DNA of 64,000 nt from positions 1 to 64,000 of the forward strand of contig JAIOUW010000005.1 of assembly GCA_019931105.1 (NCBI GenBank), written 5' to 3'. Made by a program: the position numbers and the translations under genes. Source of the stretch: Flavobacteriaceae bacterium NBU2977 (GTDB lineage Bacteria; Bacteroidota; Bacteroidia; Flavobacteriales; Flavobacteriaceae). Of the stretch, positions 20,564 to 28,980 are shown piece by piece (positions within the stretch are counted from its first letter, which is position 1; every line of letters begins with the position of its first letter). The notes under the pieces are model-generated. The model saw only the letters and a list, made by a program, of their open reading frames with translations, made no database searches and was not told where the DNA came from.

Positions 20564-22813
20564 TCAATTACTGCTCCTGAATTTTTTGGTCTTCTTTTTG
20601 TTCGGATTTTTAAAGAGACGTTTGAAGAAGCCATCACGTTTTATGGGTTCGCAGTCCAATGCCCTAAGTACCGAAACATCGGGTTTTGGAAACCTGGCCT
20701 TAGTAATGGAATTGAATTCGGGTTCTCGGTTCATTTTTTGCATCCAAAGCGCGAACAGGGGCAAAGCGGCGTTCGCTCCCTGGCCCAAACTGGTACTTCT
20801 GAATCCTATTTCATGATTGTCGAGCCCGACCCAGGTTACATGTACCAATTTTGGGGTCAAGGCAACGAACCACGCATCTTTATTATTTTGGGTGGTACCT
20901 GTTTTACCTGCAATGTCATTGTTCAATTTATAGGTCGAACGAATACGCGAAGCAGTTCCATCATTAATGGTCGATTTCATCATTTCGAGCATTATTTGTC
21001 CGGTTTCTTTCGAAAAAGCACTGATTTTTGCCCTTTTTGGTTCAAAATCGGCCAAAACGGAATCTTTTTGATTTGAAATACTTTTTATTAAAAAGGGCAA
21101 TACCGCTTTTCCTTCATTAACATATGAAGCATATGCCCCTGCAAGTTCATTCAGATAGATTTCGCCCGTACCCAAAGCCAAAGAGGGTTGTTTGGGCAGC
21201 TCTGAAAAAATGCCCATGTTTTTGGCCTGGGCGATTATGTTTGCGATTCCGGTTTTTTCGAGCACCTTGACCGCAACCGTATTTACCGAATTGCTGAGGG
21301 CCATTTCCATTGAATAGTTCAGGTAGGCTTCGTCTTTGTCACCTGAATTGCTCGGTGACCACCCCTTAAGATTTTCATATTCGACTTCTTGGGCCGAAAA
21401 ATACGTACAAGGAGAAATACCGGTCTCGAGGGCCGCTGTATAGACGAACGGTTTAAAGGTTGAGCCCACCTGTCGTTTGCTCTGCGCTACATGATCGTAT
21501 TTGAAGTTTTTATAATCGACGCCCCCGATCCATGTATGTACCGCACCTGTGCGCGCATCGATGGTCAAAGATCCCGTATTCAAAAACTTTAAATAGTGTC
21601 TTACACTGTCAATAACACTGGCATCGGTTTTTTTGTCGCCCTCCCAATCACTTAGGGTCATGGTTCTTTTTTGTTCCAAAGAGTCCCAAGCCTGTTCGTG
21701 ATTTAGTCCTTGGGCGATCAACCTTTTATAGTGTGGCGTGGAACGTACGGCTTTCTCTACAATTTTATTATTGGTCAGCCATGGTGCTTTATTGCCGTAA
21801 CTCTTTTCGAAGCTCTTCTGCAATGATTTCATGTGGGTCTTCATGGCCGCTTCTGCCATTAGCTGCATTTTATGGTTCAGGGTGGTATAGATTTTTAACC
21901 CTGAAGTATAGATGTTGTACCCGTGGCCGTTTTCTTCTTCAGATTCGGTCCATTTAAGAAGCTGCTTTCGAACCTCTTCCCTAAAATAAGGAGCCAACCC
22001 CGCATCGTGGTCGAATTTGTGATAATCCAATTTTAATGGGATCTCAGATATACTGTCTTTTTCCCTTTCGGATAGAAAATCATTTCTATACATGGATTGT
22101 AGTACTAGGTTACGACGCTCCAAACTTCTCTCCGGGAATATTTTGGGATTGTAGCCATAGGTCGCTTTCAACATGCCGACCAATGTGGCCGACTCTTCAA
22201 GGTTGAGGTTTTCAGCTTTTTTGTTGAAGAACTTCAGGGAAGCGCTTTCGATTCCGAAGGTATTTCCCCCAAAAGAAACGGTATTTAGGTAATGCGTCAG
22301 CAGCTCTTCTTTCGAATAAATTTCCTCCAAACGGGATGCGATTATCATTTCCTTCACCTTGTTCACAGCAATATTGGTCGTTTTACGTTCACGCCTCGGA
22401 TAGAGATTTTTGGCCAATTGTTGTGTAATGGTACTACCGCCCCCCGAAGATTGGTCTTGCATGAGTATGGTCTTCAAGCCAACGCGAAAGAGACTGCGAT
22501 AGTCAATGCCCGAATGATCGTAAAATCTTTCGTCTTCAATAGCTACCAAGGCTTCGATCAGTTGTTGGGGAATTTTTTCAAAAGCGACCGGCTGCCTATC
22601 GAACAAATAGTATTTGCCGATCAAAACGCTATCGGAAGAATAGACCTCGGAAGCCCTTTGATACTTAAAGTCGGAAAGCTCTTTTGTGCCCGGTAGCTTC
22701 CCCCATAGACCTATTCGTACGCTTAATACGAACAAAAACAATAAGGAAAGGGCACCTAGTAAAAAAATCAAGGCGTACCGTAACAACGGTGGTTTTATCC
22801 TTTTTATAATCAA
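20564..22813 (-). CDS. Class A penicillin-binding protein (PBP1A-like transglycosylase/transpeptidase)
   Basis: A 749-residue bifunctional peptidoglycan synthase anchored by one membrane span (about 13-34) with its domains in the periplasm. The GT51 transglycosylase has the catalytic Glu in EDERFYDH (Glu93) and GGGSTITQQLAKNL (124-137). The transpeptidase has SxxK as STFK (451-454), SxN as SNS (about 507-509) and KTGTT near 645. The C-terminus is Lys/Arg-rich. The only plausible start is TTG at 22813; no ATG precedes the membrane span. It is transcribed alone and ends 90 bp before the SPFH start region. Confidence 0.95.
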   Translation of the reverse strand: MIIKRIKPPLLRYALIFLLGALSLLFLFVLSVRIGLWGKLPGTKELSDFKYQRASEVYSSDSVLIGKYYLFDRQPVAFEKIPQQLIEALVAIEDERFYDHSGIDYRSLFRVGLKTILMQDQSSGGGSTITQQLAKNLYPRRERKTTNIAVNKVKEMIIASRLEEIYSKEELLTHYLNTVSFGGNTFGIESASLKFFNKKAENLNLEESATLVGMLKATYGYNPKIFPERSLERRNLVLQSMYRNDFLSEREKDSISEIPLKLDYHKFDHDAGLAPYFREEVRKQLLKWTESEEENGHGYNIYTSGLKIYTTLNHKMQLMAEAAMKTHMKSLQKSFEKSYGNKAPWLTNNKIVEKAVRSTPHYKRLIAQGLNHEQAWDSLEQKRTMTLSDWEGDKKTDASVIDSVRHYLKFLNTGSLTIDARTGAVHTWIGGVDYKNFKYDHVAQSKRQVGSTFKPFVYTAALETGISPCTYFSAQEVEYENLKGWSPSNSGDKDEAYLNYSMEMALSNSVNTVAVKVLEKTGIANIIAQAKNMGIFSELPKQPSLALGTGEIYLNELAGAYASYVNEGKAVLPFLIKSISNQKDSVLADFEPKRAKISAFSKETGQIMLEMMKSTINDGTASRIRSTYKLNNDIAGKTGTTQNNKDAWFVALTPKLVHVTWVGLDNHEIGFRSTSLGQGANAALPLFALWMQKMNREPEFNSITKARFPKPDVSVLRALDCEPIKRDGFFKRLFKNPNKKKTKKFRSSN

Positions 22814-22973
22814 ATCAAAATATTTTCGGCTACAAGATCAGATTAATAATTTAAATCAAGATCTTTCTTAACAATAGATTAAAATTCGTTTTTCTACATT
22901 TAGAGTCCAATATCGACCTTTTGGGTATGGCTCTTATGAAAATCAAGATTTATAAAATGCCATTGATTCCGAT

Positions 22974-23016
22974 AGCTATTGGGGTGGGCATTACGTGCCT
23001 GCGCCGAGCTTATCGA
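22974..23016. repeat. Intergenic dyad fragment (CCGATAGCTATTGG-type)
   Basis: Just upstream of the S1/P1 nuclease gene is CCGATAGCTATTGG, a near-palindrome of the same kind as the perfect TCCCGAT/ATCGGGA dyad at 54776-54793, followed by GCCGAGCTTATCGAAGCA. It looks like a degraded copy of a dispersed intergenic repeat. The rest of 22814-23049 shows no gene. Confidence 0.4.
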
Positions 23017-23049
23017 AGCATGATCATAAGAAACAATAAATAGCAACGC

Positions 23050-23820
23050 ATGAAACATATCTTTTTTCTACTCTTATTGTTGACCCAATTAGCATGGGGC
23101 CATGTGCCGGTTTGGTCAAAAACCGGTCATCGTGTTATTGGTGAAGTCGCCCAAGAACATTTAAATGGAAAGGCCAAAAGAATGATCAAGAAACTGCTGG
23201 ACGGCCAAAGTCTTGCCGCAGTATCGAATTTTGCCGATGAGATCAAGGCCGATTCCATTTATCGAAAATTCGGTTCTTGGCATTATGTCAACATTCCGAA
23301 AGGTAAAAAATACCGTGATGTAGAACCTTTTAAATATGGAGACCTTGTTACGGGGATCGAAGAATGCGTCCGTATTATAAAAGATGATGAAAGTTCACGG
23401 GATGACAGGGTATTTTACCTCAAAATGCTTATTCATTTAATTGGCGACCTACACCAACCCATGCACGTAGGCCGATTGGAAGATAAGGGAGGAAACGATA
23501 TTCAGGTACAATGGTTCAACGATGGGAGCAACCTTCATAAAGTTTGGGATGCCAATATGATCAACGATTATGGCATGAGCTATACCGAGTTGACGGCAAA
23601 ACTCCCGAAGTTGGGCAAAAAGCGGAAGAAGGAGCTTCAAGAAGGTGCGGTTTTAGATTGGGTCGAAGAATCTCAGGAATTGGCCGATCAAGTCTATGAT
23701 TCGGTAGAAGTGGGCGAAAAATTATATTATAGATATGGATATGTTTGGTGGGCTACGGTCGAAGATCAACTTCAAAAAGGTGGACTTCGATTGGCAAAAG
23801 TGCTCAATGATATTTTTTAA
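23050..23820 (+). CDS. S1/P1 family zinc-dependent nuclease
   Basis: A 256-residue secreted nuclease. The signal peptide (MKHIFFLLLLLTQLAWGHVPV) is followed by WSKTGHRVIGEVAQ; in S1/P1 enzymes the mature N-terminal Trp and the next His bind zinc, so cleavage just before Trp22 is expected. Other ligands are His and Asp in NFADEI and SWHYVN, HLIGDLHQPMHVGR, and GGNDIQVQWF with NLHKVWD. It probably degrades single-stranded DNA/RNA in the periplasm or outside the cell for phosphate and nucleosides. It is monocistronic, with no phosphate-starvation box recognised. Confidence 0.93.
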   Translation: MKHIFFLLLLLTQLAWGHVPVWSKTGHRVIGEVAQEHLNGKAKRMIKKLLDGQSLAAVSNFADEIKADSIYRKFGSWHYVNIPKGKKYRDVEPFKYGDLVTGIEECVRIIKDDESSRDDRVFYLKMLIHLIGDLHQPMHVGRLEDKGGNDIQVQWFNDGSNLHKVWDANMINDYGMSYTELTAKLPKLGKKRKKELQEGAVLDWVEESQELADQVYDSVEVGEKLYYRYGYVWWATVEDQLQKGGLRLAKVLNDIF

Positions 23821-23996
23821 TGTATTGATTATTAGACGCATATAGTCTGAATTTTATCCAAAAAATGGTTTTTTTATCGAGTAAATATAACTTGGTACAA
23901 GATTTGAAGTTATCTTATTGATGAAATTGGCCGCGGGGATATTAAAAGATCTGCCCAAGTCTTTTAAAGATAGCTTCCAATTTTGCGAAGGGCGCT

Positions 23997-24028
23997 AAAA
24001 AATCGGTTTTCAACAAAACCGATTTTTT
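23997..24028. terminator. Intrinsic terminator between nuclease and alkB
   Basis: A 10-bp perfect stem (24001-24010 with 24015-24024), loop CAAC, A-run on the left and T6 on the right. It works on both strands and overlaps the end of the minus-strand alkB gene. Confidence 0.88.
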
Positions 24029-24629
24029 ATTTGATTTTTCTAAAGGTCAGATTGATACGTTCCCCAATAGATTTTGATGTTTTCGGAATCTGATGCAACC
24101 AGCTGTGCTGCGTTTCGCCCTTCATAAGCAATAGACTTCCGTGTTCCAGAAGTATTTTATGTTTCAATTCGGGCCGGTTTCTGTGCTTGAGATTAAAGTA
24201 ACGCTCTTGGCCCAACGAGACCGAGGCTATTATAGGGTTGATACCCAACTCTTTTTCATTGTCGGCATGCCACCCATTGCTGTCTTTTCCGTCTCTGTAA
24301 AGATTAAGCAGGCAACTGGTAAACTGCGTTTCGCAGAGATTCTCGATCCGTTCTTTTAGCACCTTTAGTTCGGGCGTAAAATTTCGCGGTTGCATCGTAA
24401 TGTTCGAGTATGTATATGTTTTGTCATTGTCACCGTAAAGTGCCGTAAGCCTGGGCTGTGGGTAGACCTTTCCGAATACCTTGATCGAATCTTGTTGCCA
24501 AAGAATGGTAGTTTTGAAAAGCCGTAAAAAATAATCTGCTTCTTCATGGTCGAAAAAGTTAGGGTAGTAATGGATATCACTATCTGGCAATTTTAGATTC
24601 TGGGGTCGCCGCACAAATTGAGAACTCAT
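24027..24629 (-). CDS. alkB: Alpha-ketoglutarate-dependent dioxygenase, AlkB family
   Basis: A 200-residue Fe(II)/2-oxoglutarate dioxygenase that repairs alkylated bases by oxidative demethylation. Seen: PRLTALYGD (substrate lid), the HxD iron motif in NGWHADNE, the distal iron His of GETQHSWLHQIPK, and the 2-oxoglutarate-binding RINLTFR (RxNxTxR). Its ATG overlaps the TGA of the AraC regulator by 4 bp, so it is translated with that broken regulator gene. Length and motifs fit a single-domain ALKBH2/3-like enzyme. Confidence 0.94.
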   Translation of the reverse strand: MSSQFVRRPQNLKLPDSDIHYYPNFFDHEEADYFLRLFKTTILWQQDSIKVFGKVYPQPRLTALYGDNDKTYTYSNITMQPRNFTPELKVLKERIENLCETQFTSCLLNLYRDGKDSNGWHADNEKELGINPIIASVSLGQERYFNLKHRNRPELKHKILLEHGSLLLMKGETQHSWLHQIPKTSKSIGERINLTFRKIK

Positions 24630-25497
24630 GACAGTACTTGTTTAAGCTGACTTCGGTATTGTGAAGGGTTCTGGCCCGTAAACATCTTGAACTGTTTGTT
24701 GAAGTGCGAAAAGTTATTGAATCCGCTTTCAAAACAGACCTCGGTGATGCTCAAGGTTTTTTCGCTCAAAAGTTTAGAGGCATGTACCAACCGATATTCG
24801 TTCACGAACTGAACGAAGGTCTTGTTCGTTATTTTTTTAAAATAACGGCAAAACGAAGGCACGGTCATGCTGACCAAATTGGCAATTTTGTCCAACGTGA
24901 TTTCTTCCTTGAAGTTATTTCGAACATAATTGAATATAACATTAATCCTGTCATTGTCTTTCACCTCGGTTTCCATAGAAAACCTTCGGCGTTCAATATT
25001 TTGAAGTCCTTTGATTTACCGAGCTCGTTCAGTATGTTCAGAATGGAGAGCAATCGCTGAAAATCGCTTTGATATTCCAAGACTTCGATTTTATCGCCTA
25101 TCTTAAGTTTGGTGTTGCCGGTAAAGGCGATGCCTCCCTTGGCCATTTCAAAAAGCCCCTGTATATTTTTCATTTCGGGAATATCGAAGAATTCGTTTCC
25201 CAAAAAATCCTGTTTCATTTGAACGACCGTTTCGCTCAGATTTCCGGTCAAACTATCCGTAAATCCGCAATGCGGAAGATTGCTGCCGATCAAAATCAGA
25301 TCACCGTCAGTGTAATATGAGATATGGCTTCCTATTTGGCGCTTGCCCGACCCGCCATTGACATATACCAATTCGATCTCAGGATGGTAATGCCAAATAT
25401 TGTTTTTGTTCAATCTATGTTCATCGAACTTCTGGTAAGTAAACGAGTGGCCGAAATTGGGTTCTATGGCCTCAAAAGTAGGTTTCTGTTTTAGCAT
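24626..25497 (-). pseudogene. AraC-family regulator split by a one-base frameshift
   Basis: Two overlapping minus-strand frames make one AraC protein. The first (25497-24961, 178 residues) has a cupin sensor domain (WHYHPEIELVYVNGGSGKRQ) and runs into LNAEGFLWKPR-stop. The second (24976-24626, 116 residues) has the two helix-turn-helix motifs (SMTVPSFCRYFKKITNKTFV and SITEVCFESGFNNFSHFNKQ). Adding one T in the run complementary to 24979-24982 restores GFSMETEVKDNDRI and joins them as one ~290-residue protein. The break is either a sequencing error in a homopolymer or a true recent mutation; an alternative is two separately translated domains, since the second has its own ATG. It is coupled to alkB by ATGA overlap. 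Confidence 0.85.
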
Positions 25498-25551
25498 ATC
25501 ACTTTAATATTCTACGCTAAAGTTACGTTGGCGATAAATAAATCATCTCTG

Positions 25552-25559
25552 CAAAATTA
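25552..25559 (-). promoter_or_regulatory. -7 promoter box for the AraC-alkB unit
   Basis: Minus-strand TAATTTTG fits TAnnTTTG and lies 54 bp before the AraC start in the divergent intergenic region. Confidence 0.4.
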
Positions 25560-25667
25560 ACCAAAATATGTTCAATATTGCCCCTTATAGGCTCTTTAGC
25601 TCATTTTGATGTTAAAATCACATATAAATTGGAAAATTGAGCAGTAGTATATCCTTCAGTCTCCACA

Positions 25668-25675
25668 TATCTTTG
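25668..25675 (+). promoter_or_regulatory. -7 promoter box for the 25732 secreted protein
   Basis: TATCTTTG fits TAnnTTTG. The implied leader of about 50 nt contains a small hairpin (CGCT/AGCG near 25700-25715) before the start at 25732. Confidence 0.55.
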
Positions 25676-25731
25676 CCTTATAAAATTTAGTATTAACGCC
25701 CGCTTTTTAGAGCGGCTTAAAAACAAAAGTT

Positions 25732-26313
25732 ATGAAGAAAGTAATCAGAACAATCGCAATGGCGGCCATATTATTTACAAGTATCAATGTAAATGCAAAT
25801 GAGCCGAGAATTATCACATCGAACGATTCAAAGAGTTTGGTTGTACAGTTGGAGGCAAAATCTGCTGCCACCTTGGTACGATTGGTTGATACAGAGGGTA
25901 ACGTCATTTTCAATGACAATGCCAAAAATGCAAAGGCCTACATGAAGAAATTCGATTTGAATGCATTGCCGCAAGGGTTTTACATTTTAGAGCTCGATGA
26001 TTCGTTACGGACATTGACCTACTCCATTGAAATTGACAAAAACAGTGTCAATATCCTATCAAAAGAAGAAAGTTTGAAGCCGGTTTATACGAAAACAGAG
26101 AATAAGCTTCTTTTGAATCTTCTCAATACGGGCGAACAAAGTATTGAAATAAAAGTTTTCGATAGCAATGACCATATTTTGTTCAGCGAGGTAGTGACCG
26201 ACACGGTAGTTTTGAAAAAGGTCTTCAATTTTGAAACCGCCCCCAAAGATACCTATAGCATCGTCGTGAAAAAACAAGATGAAGTTTATTACGAGACTTT
26301 TGATTTGAAATAA
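25732..26313 (+). CDS. Secreted protein with two beta-sandwich repeats, unknown function
   Basis: A 193-residue protein with a signal peptide (MKKVIRTIAMAAILFTSINVNANE). The mature part is two similar ~75-residue beta-rich units: the first has VRLVDTEGNVIFND and FDLNALPQGFYILELDD, the second IKVFDSNDHILFSEV and FNFETAPKDTYSIVVKK. This pattern (VxDxxGxxIF then a PxGxY strand) is the same fold theme as T9SS type A C-terminal domains and DUF3244, but the final residues lack a clear sorting motif. It probably folds in the periplasm or on the surface. It has its own promoter box and a strong terminator. Confidence 0.75.
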   Translation: MKKVIRTIAMAAILFTSINVNANEPRIITSNDSKSLVVQLEAKSAATLVRLVDTEGNVIFNDNAKNAKAYMKKFDLNALPQGFYILELDDSLRTLTYSIEIDKNSVNILSKEESLKPVYTKTENKLLLNLLNTGEQSIEIKVFDSNDHILFSEVVTDTVVLKKVFNFETAPKDTYSIVVKKQDEVYYETFDLK

Positions 26314-26341
26314 ATTGTTGTTTAAGTTGAGTTAAGATGAG

Positions 26342-26364
26342 AAAGGGGCCTAAGGCCCCTTTTT
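26342..26364. terminator. Bidirectional intrinsic terminator
   Basis: Stem AAAGGGGCC/GGCCCCTTT with loop TAA (26342-26362), followed by T-rich sequence. It separates the convergent genes ending at 26313 and 26377. Confidence 0.9.
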
Positions 26365-26376
26365 TAATAACTTGTA

Positions 26377-26736
26377 TCAAACCTGTAAATACGAATATGC
26401 CCAATACATCAATAAAAATTGAAGGGGTATGCGTAGTACCAACATCCACTTCGGAAGACCCATGGAAGCCCTTTTGTCGAAAAGCATATGAAAATGCACC
26501 GGTAGAAAAAAGATGAGCATTGCGATTATAAAGTAAAGGGCAATTTCTTTGGTATTGGAAAAGAAAAGCGCTGTACCAAGAACTATCTCCGCCAAACCGG
26601 TAAGGTTTACCAAAGGTTTATGGCCAGGGAGATATGCCGGTAGAATGCGCATGTATATCTTGGGTTTTACAAAATGCATGATGCCCGCAATTATATAAAC
26701 GATCGCCATTAGATAAAGATGCCATTGCGAGGTCAT
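26377..26736 (-). CDS. DoxX-like four-span membrane protein
   Basis: A 119-residue protein with four hydrophobic spans and the DoxX-like opening YLMAIVYIIAGIMHFVKPKI, then LPGHKPLVNLTGLAEIVLG and a C-terminal LRIPLQFLLMYWAY. Small DoxX proteins are poorly understood; some take part in redox-linked membrane complexes. It starts 2 bp after the MOSC gene stop, so the two form an operon. Confidence 0.82.
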   Translation of the reverse strand: MTSQWHLYLMAIVYIIAGIMHFVKPKIYMRILPAYLPGHKPLVNLTGLAEIVLGTALFFSNTKEIALYFIIAMLIFFLPVHFHMLFDKRASMGLPKWMLVLRIPLQFLLMYWAYSYLQV

Positions 26737-26738
26737 GT

Positions 26739-27374
26739 TCAGCGTAGGTATTTTTTCAGGCGTTCGCGCTTATATTCGGGTAATGAAGTATTGCCAACGG
26801 CCAATTTTACCAATTGAGGGTCCTTTTTTCGCGCCAATATGACTTCGAAACCCTGCTTTACGGTCAAGGGGTTTTTAGATTGTTCGACAAGAACGAACTC
26901 ATCTTCCATACGGACTTCGCCTTCTTCAAGAATACGAACATAGGTGCCCGAATGGGCGTGGTCGATGAACTGTTTTAAGATTGTTTGGTCTTCAAAGCGA
27001 ACACCAAGTTTGTAGCACGGTTCACGGGGTTGTGAGACTTGAACCAGTGCGGTGCCGACCTTATAAATATCACCGATCCGCATCGATGATTCATCCATGC
27101 CCAGAACGGTAAGGTTTTCCCCGAACATGCCCCAGTTCCAATCGAGATTTGGATAAAGGTTTTTCCAATACGGGTATTGGTCCGCTGAAAAAAGGTAGCA
27201 TGCTTTGTTTTCACCGCCATGGTTGACCCTATTGATAATCGTATCTTTGGCCACATCGTTTTTGGTGAGAAAAAGCGGCGAATCTACAGGATATTTGAAA
27301 ATACCGGTTTGTTCATTCTTGCCATTCCATTCAAAAGTAACGGGTTTGCCGATATTCGTTGAAATTACCCTCAT
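26739..27374 (-). CDS. MOSC-domain protein (YiiM-like)
   Basis: A 211-residue MOSC-fold protein. Beta strands start at MRVISTNIGKPVTFEW; the conserved core is DTIINRVNHGGENKACYLF, WGMFGENLTVLGMDE, RIGDIYKVGTALVQVSQPR and the key Cys in QPREPCYKLG. MOSC proteins bind molybdenum cofactor or act as sulfur carriers; YiiM types reduce N-hydroxylated compounds. A start at 27413 would add 13 aromatic residues (GFFYFYK) and lies inside the upstream terminator hairpin, so I take Met at 27374. In operon with the DoxX-like gene. Confidence 0.88.
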   Translation of the reverse strand: MRVISTNIGKPVTFEWNGKNEQTGIFKYPVDSPLFLTKNDVAKDTIINRVNHGGENKACYLFSADQYPYWKNLYPNLDWNWGMFGENLTVLGMDESSMRIGDIYKVGTALVQVSQPREPCYKLGVRFEDQTILKQFIDHAHSGTYVRILEEGEVRMEDEFVLVEQSKNPLTVKQGFEVILARKKDPQLVKLAVGNTSLPEYKRERLKKYLR

Positions 27375-27384
27375 CTTGTAAAAA

Positions 27385-27418
27385 TAAAAAAAACCACGCT
27401 CAAATCTGAGCATGGTTT
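27385..27418 (-). terminator. Intrinsic terminator downstream of the 27444 gene (minus strand)
   Basis: A 12-bp near-perfect stem (27391-27402 with 27407-27418, one G-T pair) followed on the minus strand by a T7 run and further T residues. It ends the minus-strand gene at 27444 before the MOSC gene. Confidence 0.85.
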
Positions 27419-27443
27419 TGTATAGTCTTGAAAAAGAAGTTGA

Positions 27444-27800
27444 TCAGTCCTCTTTATCTATTTTTTTGGTCAAAAAGAAACCGATGAGCAGGCCTGTACC
27501 CGCCATTAAGAAAATGGAACCCGGCATGGCAATATCCCAATTGACATTTAAGTTGAATCTCAATATGCCACCGATCATAATTCCGGCACCAATGCCCATT
27601 AGCAATAGGGCCAAATTAAGAATCAATATTTTCCAAAAAGGTGCGGCTTTTTCACGTTTTCCCTTAACAAAGATGCTGGCGTCGGCCCCTTTTTCGATCA
27701 AGGCCATACGTTCTTTGTTCCGTGTTGAAAAATAAAGGTAAGCGATTCCGAAAATAACTAGAAATAAACTGATGAATGCAATGACCCCAGATCCTCCCAT
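27444..27800 (-). CDS. Small three-span membrane protein (DUF6249-like)
   Basis: A 118-residue membrane protein: one span at the N-terminus (VIAFISLFLVIFGIAYLYF), a cytoplasmic loop with RNKERMALIEKG, then two more spans (ILNLALLLMGIGAGIMIGG and IFLMAGTGLLIGFFLTKK). The RNxERMALIEKG loop is typical of DUF6249-like proteins, which often lie next to ECF sigma factor genes. Here it is divergent from such a sigma gene, 138 bp away, so a regulatory link is possible. Confidence 0.75.
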   Translation of the reverse strand: MGGSGVIAFISLFLVIFGIAYLYFSTRNKERMALIEKGADASIFVKGKREKAAPFWKILILNLALLLMGIGAGIMIGGILRFNLNVNWDIAMPGSIFLMAGTGLLIGFFLTKKIDKED

Positions 27801-27902
27801 GATGTTTGTTTTTTAATTGATTAATTTTATTAGGTTCATCGTTATGACGATCAAAAAGAAACCATGGTTACAACTTTTTCAAAAAATATTTTTAGGGCAC
27901 TT

Positions 27903-27928
27903 GTAACCGAAGGGCATTTTTTACCGTC
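27903..27928 (+). promoter_or_regulatory. Possible ECF-type autoregulatory promoter
   Basis: GTAACC (27903-27908), a 16-bp spacer and CGTC (27925-27928) resemble the GGAAC-N16/17-CGTC layout of many ECF sigma promoters. It lies 10 bp before the internal start at 27939 and inside the longer frame from 27864. This is a pattern match only; Bacteroidota ECF promoters are less well defined. Confidence 0.3.
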
Positions 27929-27938
27929 AAAGGGATAC

Positions 27939-28529
27939 ATGCCAACGGACACCGACCGACCATATATCGAAAAAGTTTTAGATGGAGATACCACGGCCTT
28001 TGCCGTTCTGGTCAATCGTTATAAGGATATGGTTTTTACCTTGGCGCTGAAGATGATTGGAAATAGAGAGGAAGCCGAGGAAGTTTCGCAAGACACTTTC
28101 ATAAAAATCTATGAAAAACTGAATGGCTTTAAAGGGGATTCAAAATTTTCTACCTGGGTCTATCGCATAACCTACAATTCGTGTTTGGATCGAATCAAAA
28201 AAAATAGAAAGGAACGTGATACGCTGACTATCAATGCTTTTACCGAAAATCAGATACCGGCATTGGAGACTGCTTTTGATATAATGGAACGTTCTGACCG
28301 TAAAAAAGTAATCAACGAATGTCTTGATAAACTGCCGGGTGAAGATAGTATGGTGATCCTACTTTATTATTATGATGAACTATCATTGGCCGAAATTTCA
28401 GAGGTGATCGGTGTCGGCCAAAATCACGCCAAAGTCAAATTGTTTCGCGCGCGAAAACGTTTGGCAACGATATTAAGGCAACGACTTGAACCCACAATAT
28501 TGGAAAATTATGGAGCGAAAAGTGGATAA
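27939..28529 (+). CDS. ECF-type RNA polymerase sigma-70 factor
   Basis: A 196-residue sigma factor from the Met at 27939. Region 2 is RYKDMVFTLALKMIGNREEA through VSQDTFIKIYEKLNGFKGDS and STWVYRITYNSCLDRIKKN; region 4 is LPGEDSMVILLYYYDELSLA followed by a helix-turn-helix (EISEVIGVGQNHAKVKLFRA). A start at 27864 would add 25 residues (VTTFSKNIFRAL...) that do not look like sigma sequence. The downstream membrane-protein gene overlaps its 3' end, as anti-sigma genes often do. Confidence 0.92.
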   Translation: MPTDTDRPYIEKVLDGDTTAFAVLVNRYKDMVFTLALKMIGNREEAEEVSQDTFIKIYEKLNGFKGDSKFSTWVYRITYNSCLDRIKKNRKERDTLTINAFTENQIPALETAFDIMERSDRKKVINECLDKLPGEDSMVILLYYYDELSLAEISEVIGVGQNHAKVKLFRARKRLATILRQRLEPTILENYGAKSG

Positions 28530-28923
28530 AGAATTGGACAAACTTACCGAAAAGTTGCTGAAAGATTTCTCTCGAGAAACCCCATCCGTTGATTTTACGA
28601 CGAAGGTAATGGCAAGATTGGAAGTTTCCTCTGAAACCCCTGTCATAAGTTATAGCCCTTTGATATCGAAAAAAACGTGGGCAGTTTTGGCTGTGGTGAT
28701 AACCTCTATTTTTGTTTATTTGATTTTCGGGAATATTCAAATCGAAGATTCGTGGGCCATATCAAAAATCGCCTACCTATGGCCCGAAGTAAACACCTTG
28801 GTACTGCCAAGTTTCAAAATTTCCAATGCTTTTTTATACGGTATAGTCGGATTTACCATTTTTGCAGGAATTCAATTCTTTCTTCTTAAAAACCATTTTG
28901 ATAAACGCTTTGCCCTTCATTGA
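28510..28923 (+). CDS. Single-pass membrane protein, putative anti-sigma partner
   Basis: A 137-residue protein starting MERKVDKELDKLTEKLL. The N-terminal ~60 residues are cytoplasmic and charged (FSRETPSVDFTTKVMARLEV), then a span (TWAVLAVVITSIFVYLIF), a short external loop, and a second hydrophobic stretch near 105-128. The gene overlaps the sigma gene by 20 bp, the classic position for an anti-sigma factor. It lacks the HxxxCxxC zinc motif, so if it is an anti-sigma it is of a different class. A Met at 28486 gives an 8-residue longer form. Confidence 0.75.
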   Translation: MERKVDKELDKLTEKLLKDFSRETPSVDFTTKVMARLEVSSETPVISYSPLISKKTWAVLAVVITSIFVYLIFGNIQIEDSWAISKIAYLWPEVNTLVLPSFKISNAFLYGIVGFTIFAGIQFFLLKNHFDKRFALH

Positions 28924-28980
28924 CGGCTTATTGTACGAATTTTAAAGGTCATGTAATCTTAATTACTATTTTTATGGGCA

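Noticed and set aside
23921-23998. 25-codon ATG frame ending just before a terminator
   Set aside because: Too short, no ribosome-binding or promoter support, and no recognisable peptide; the ORF ends beside a hairpin that already serves alkB and the nuclease.
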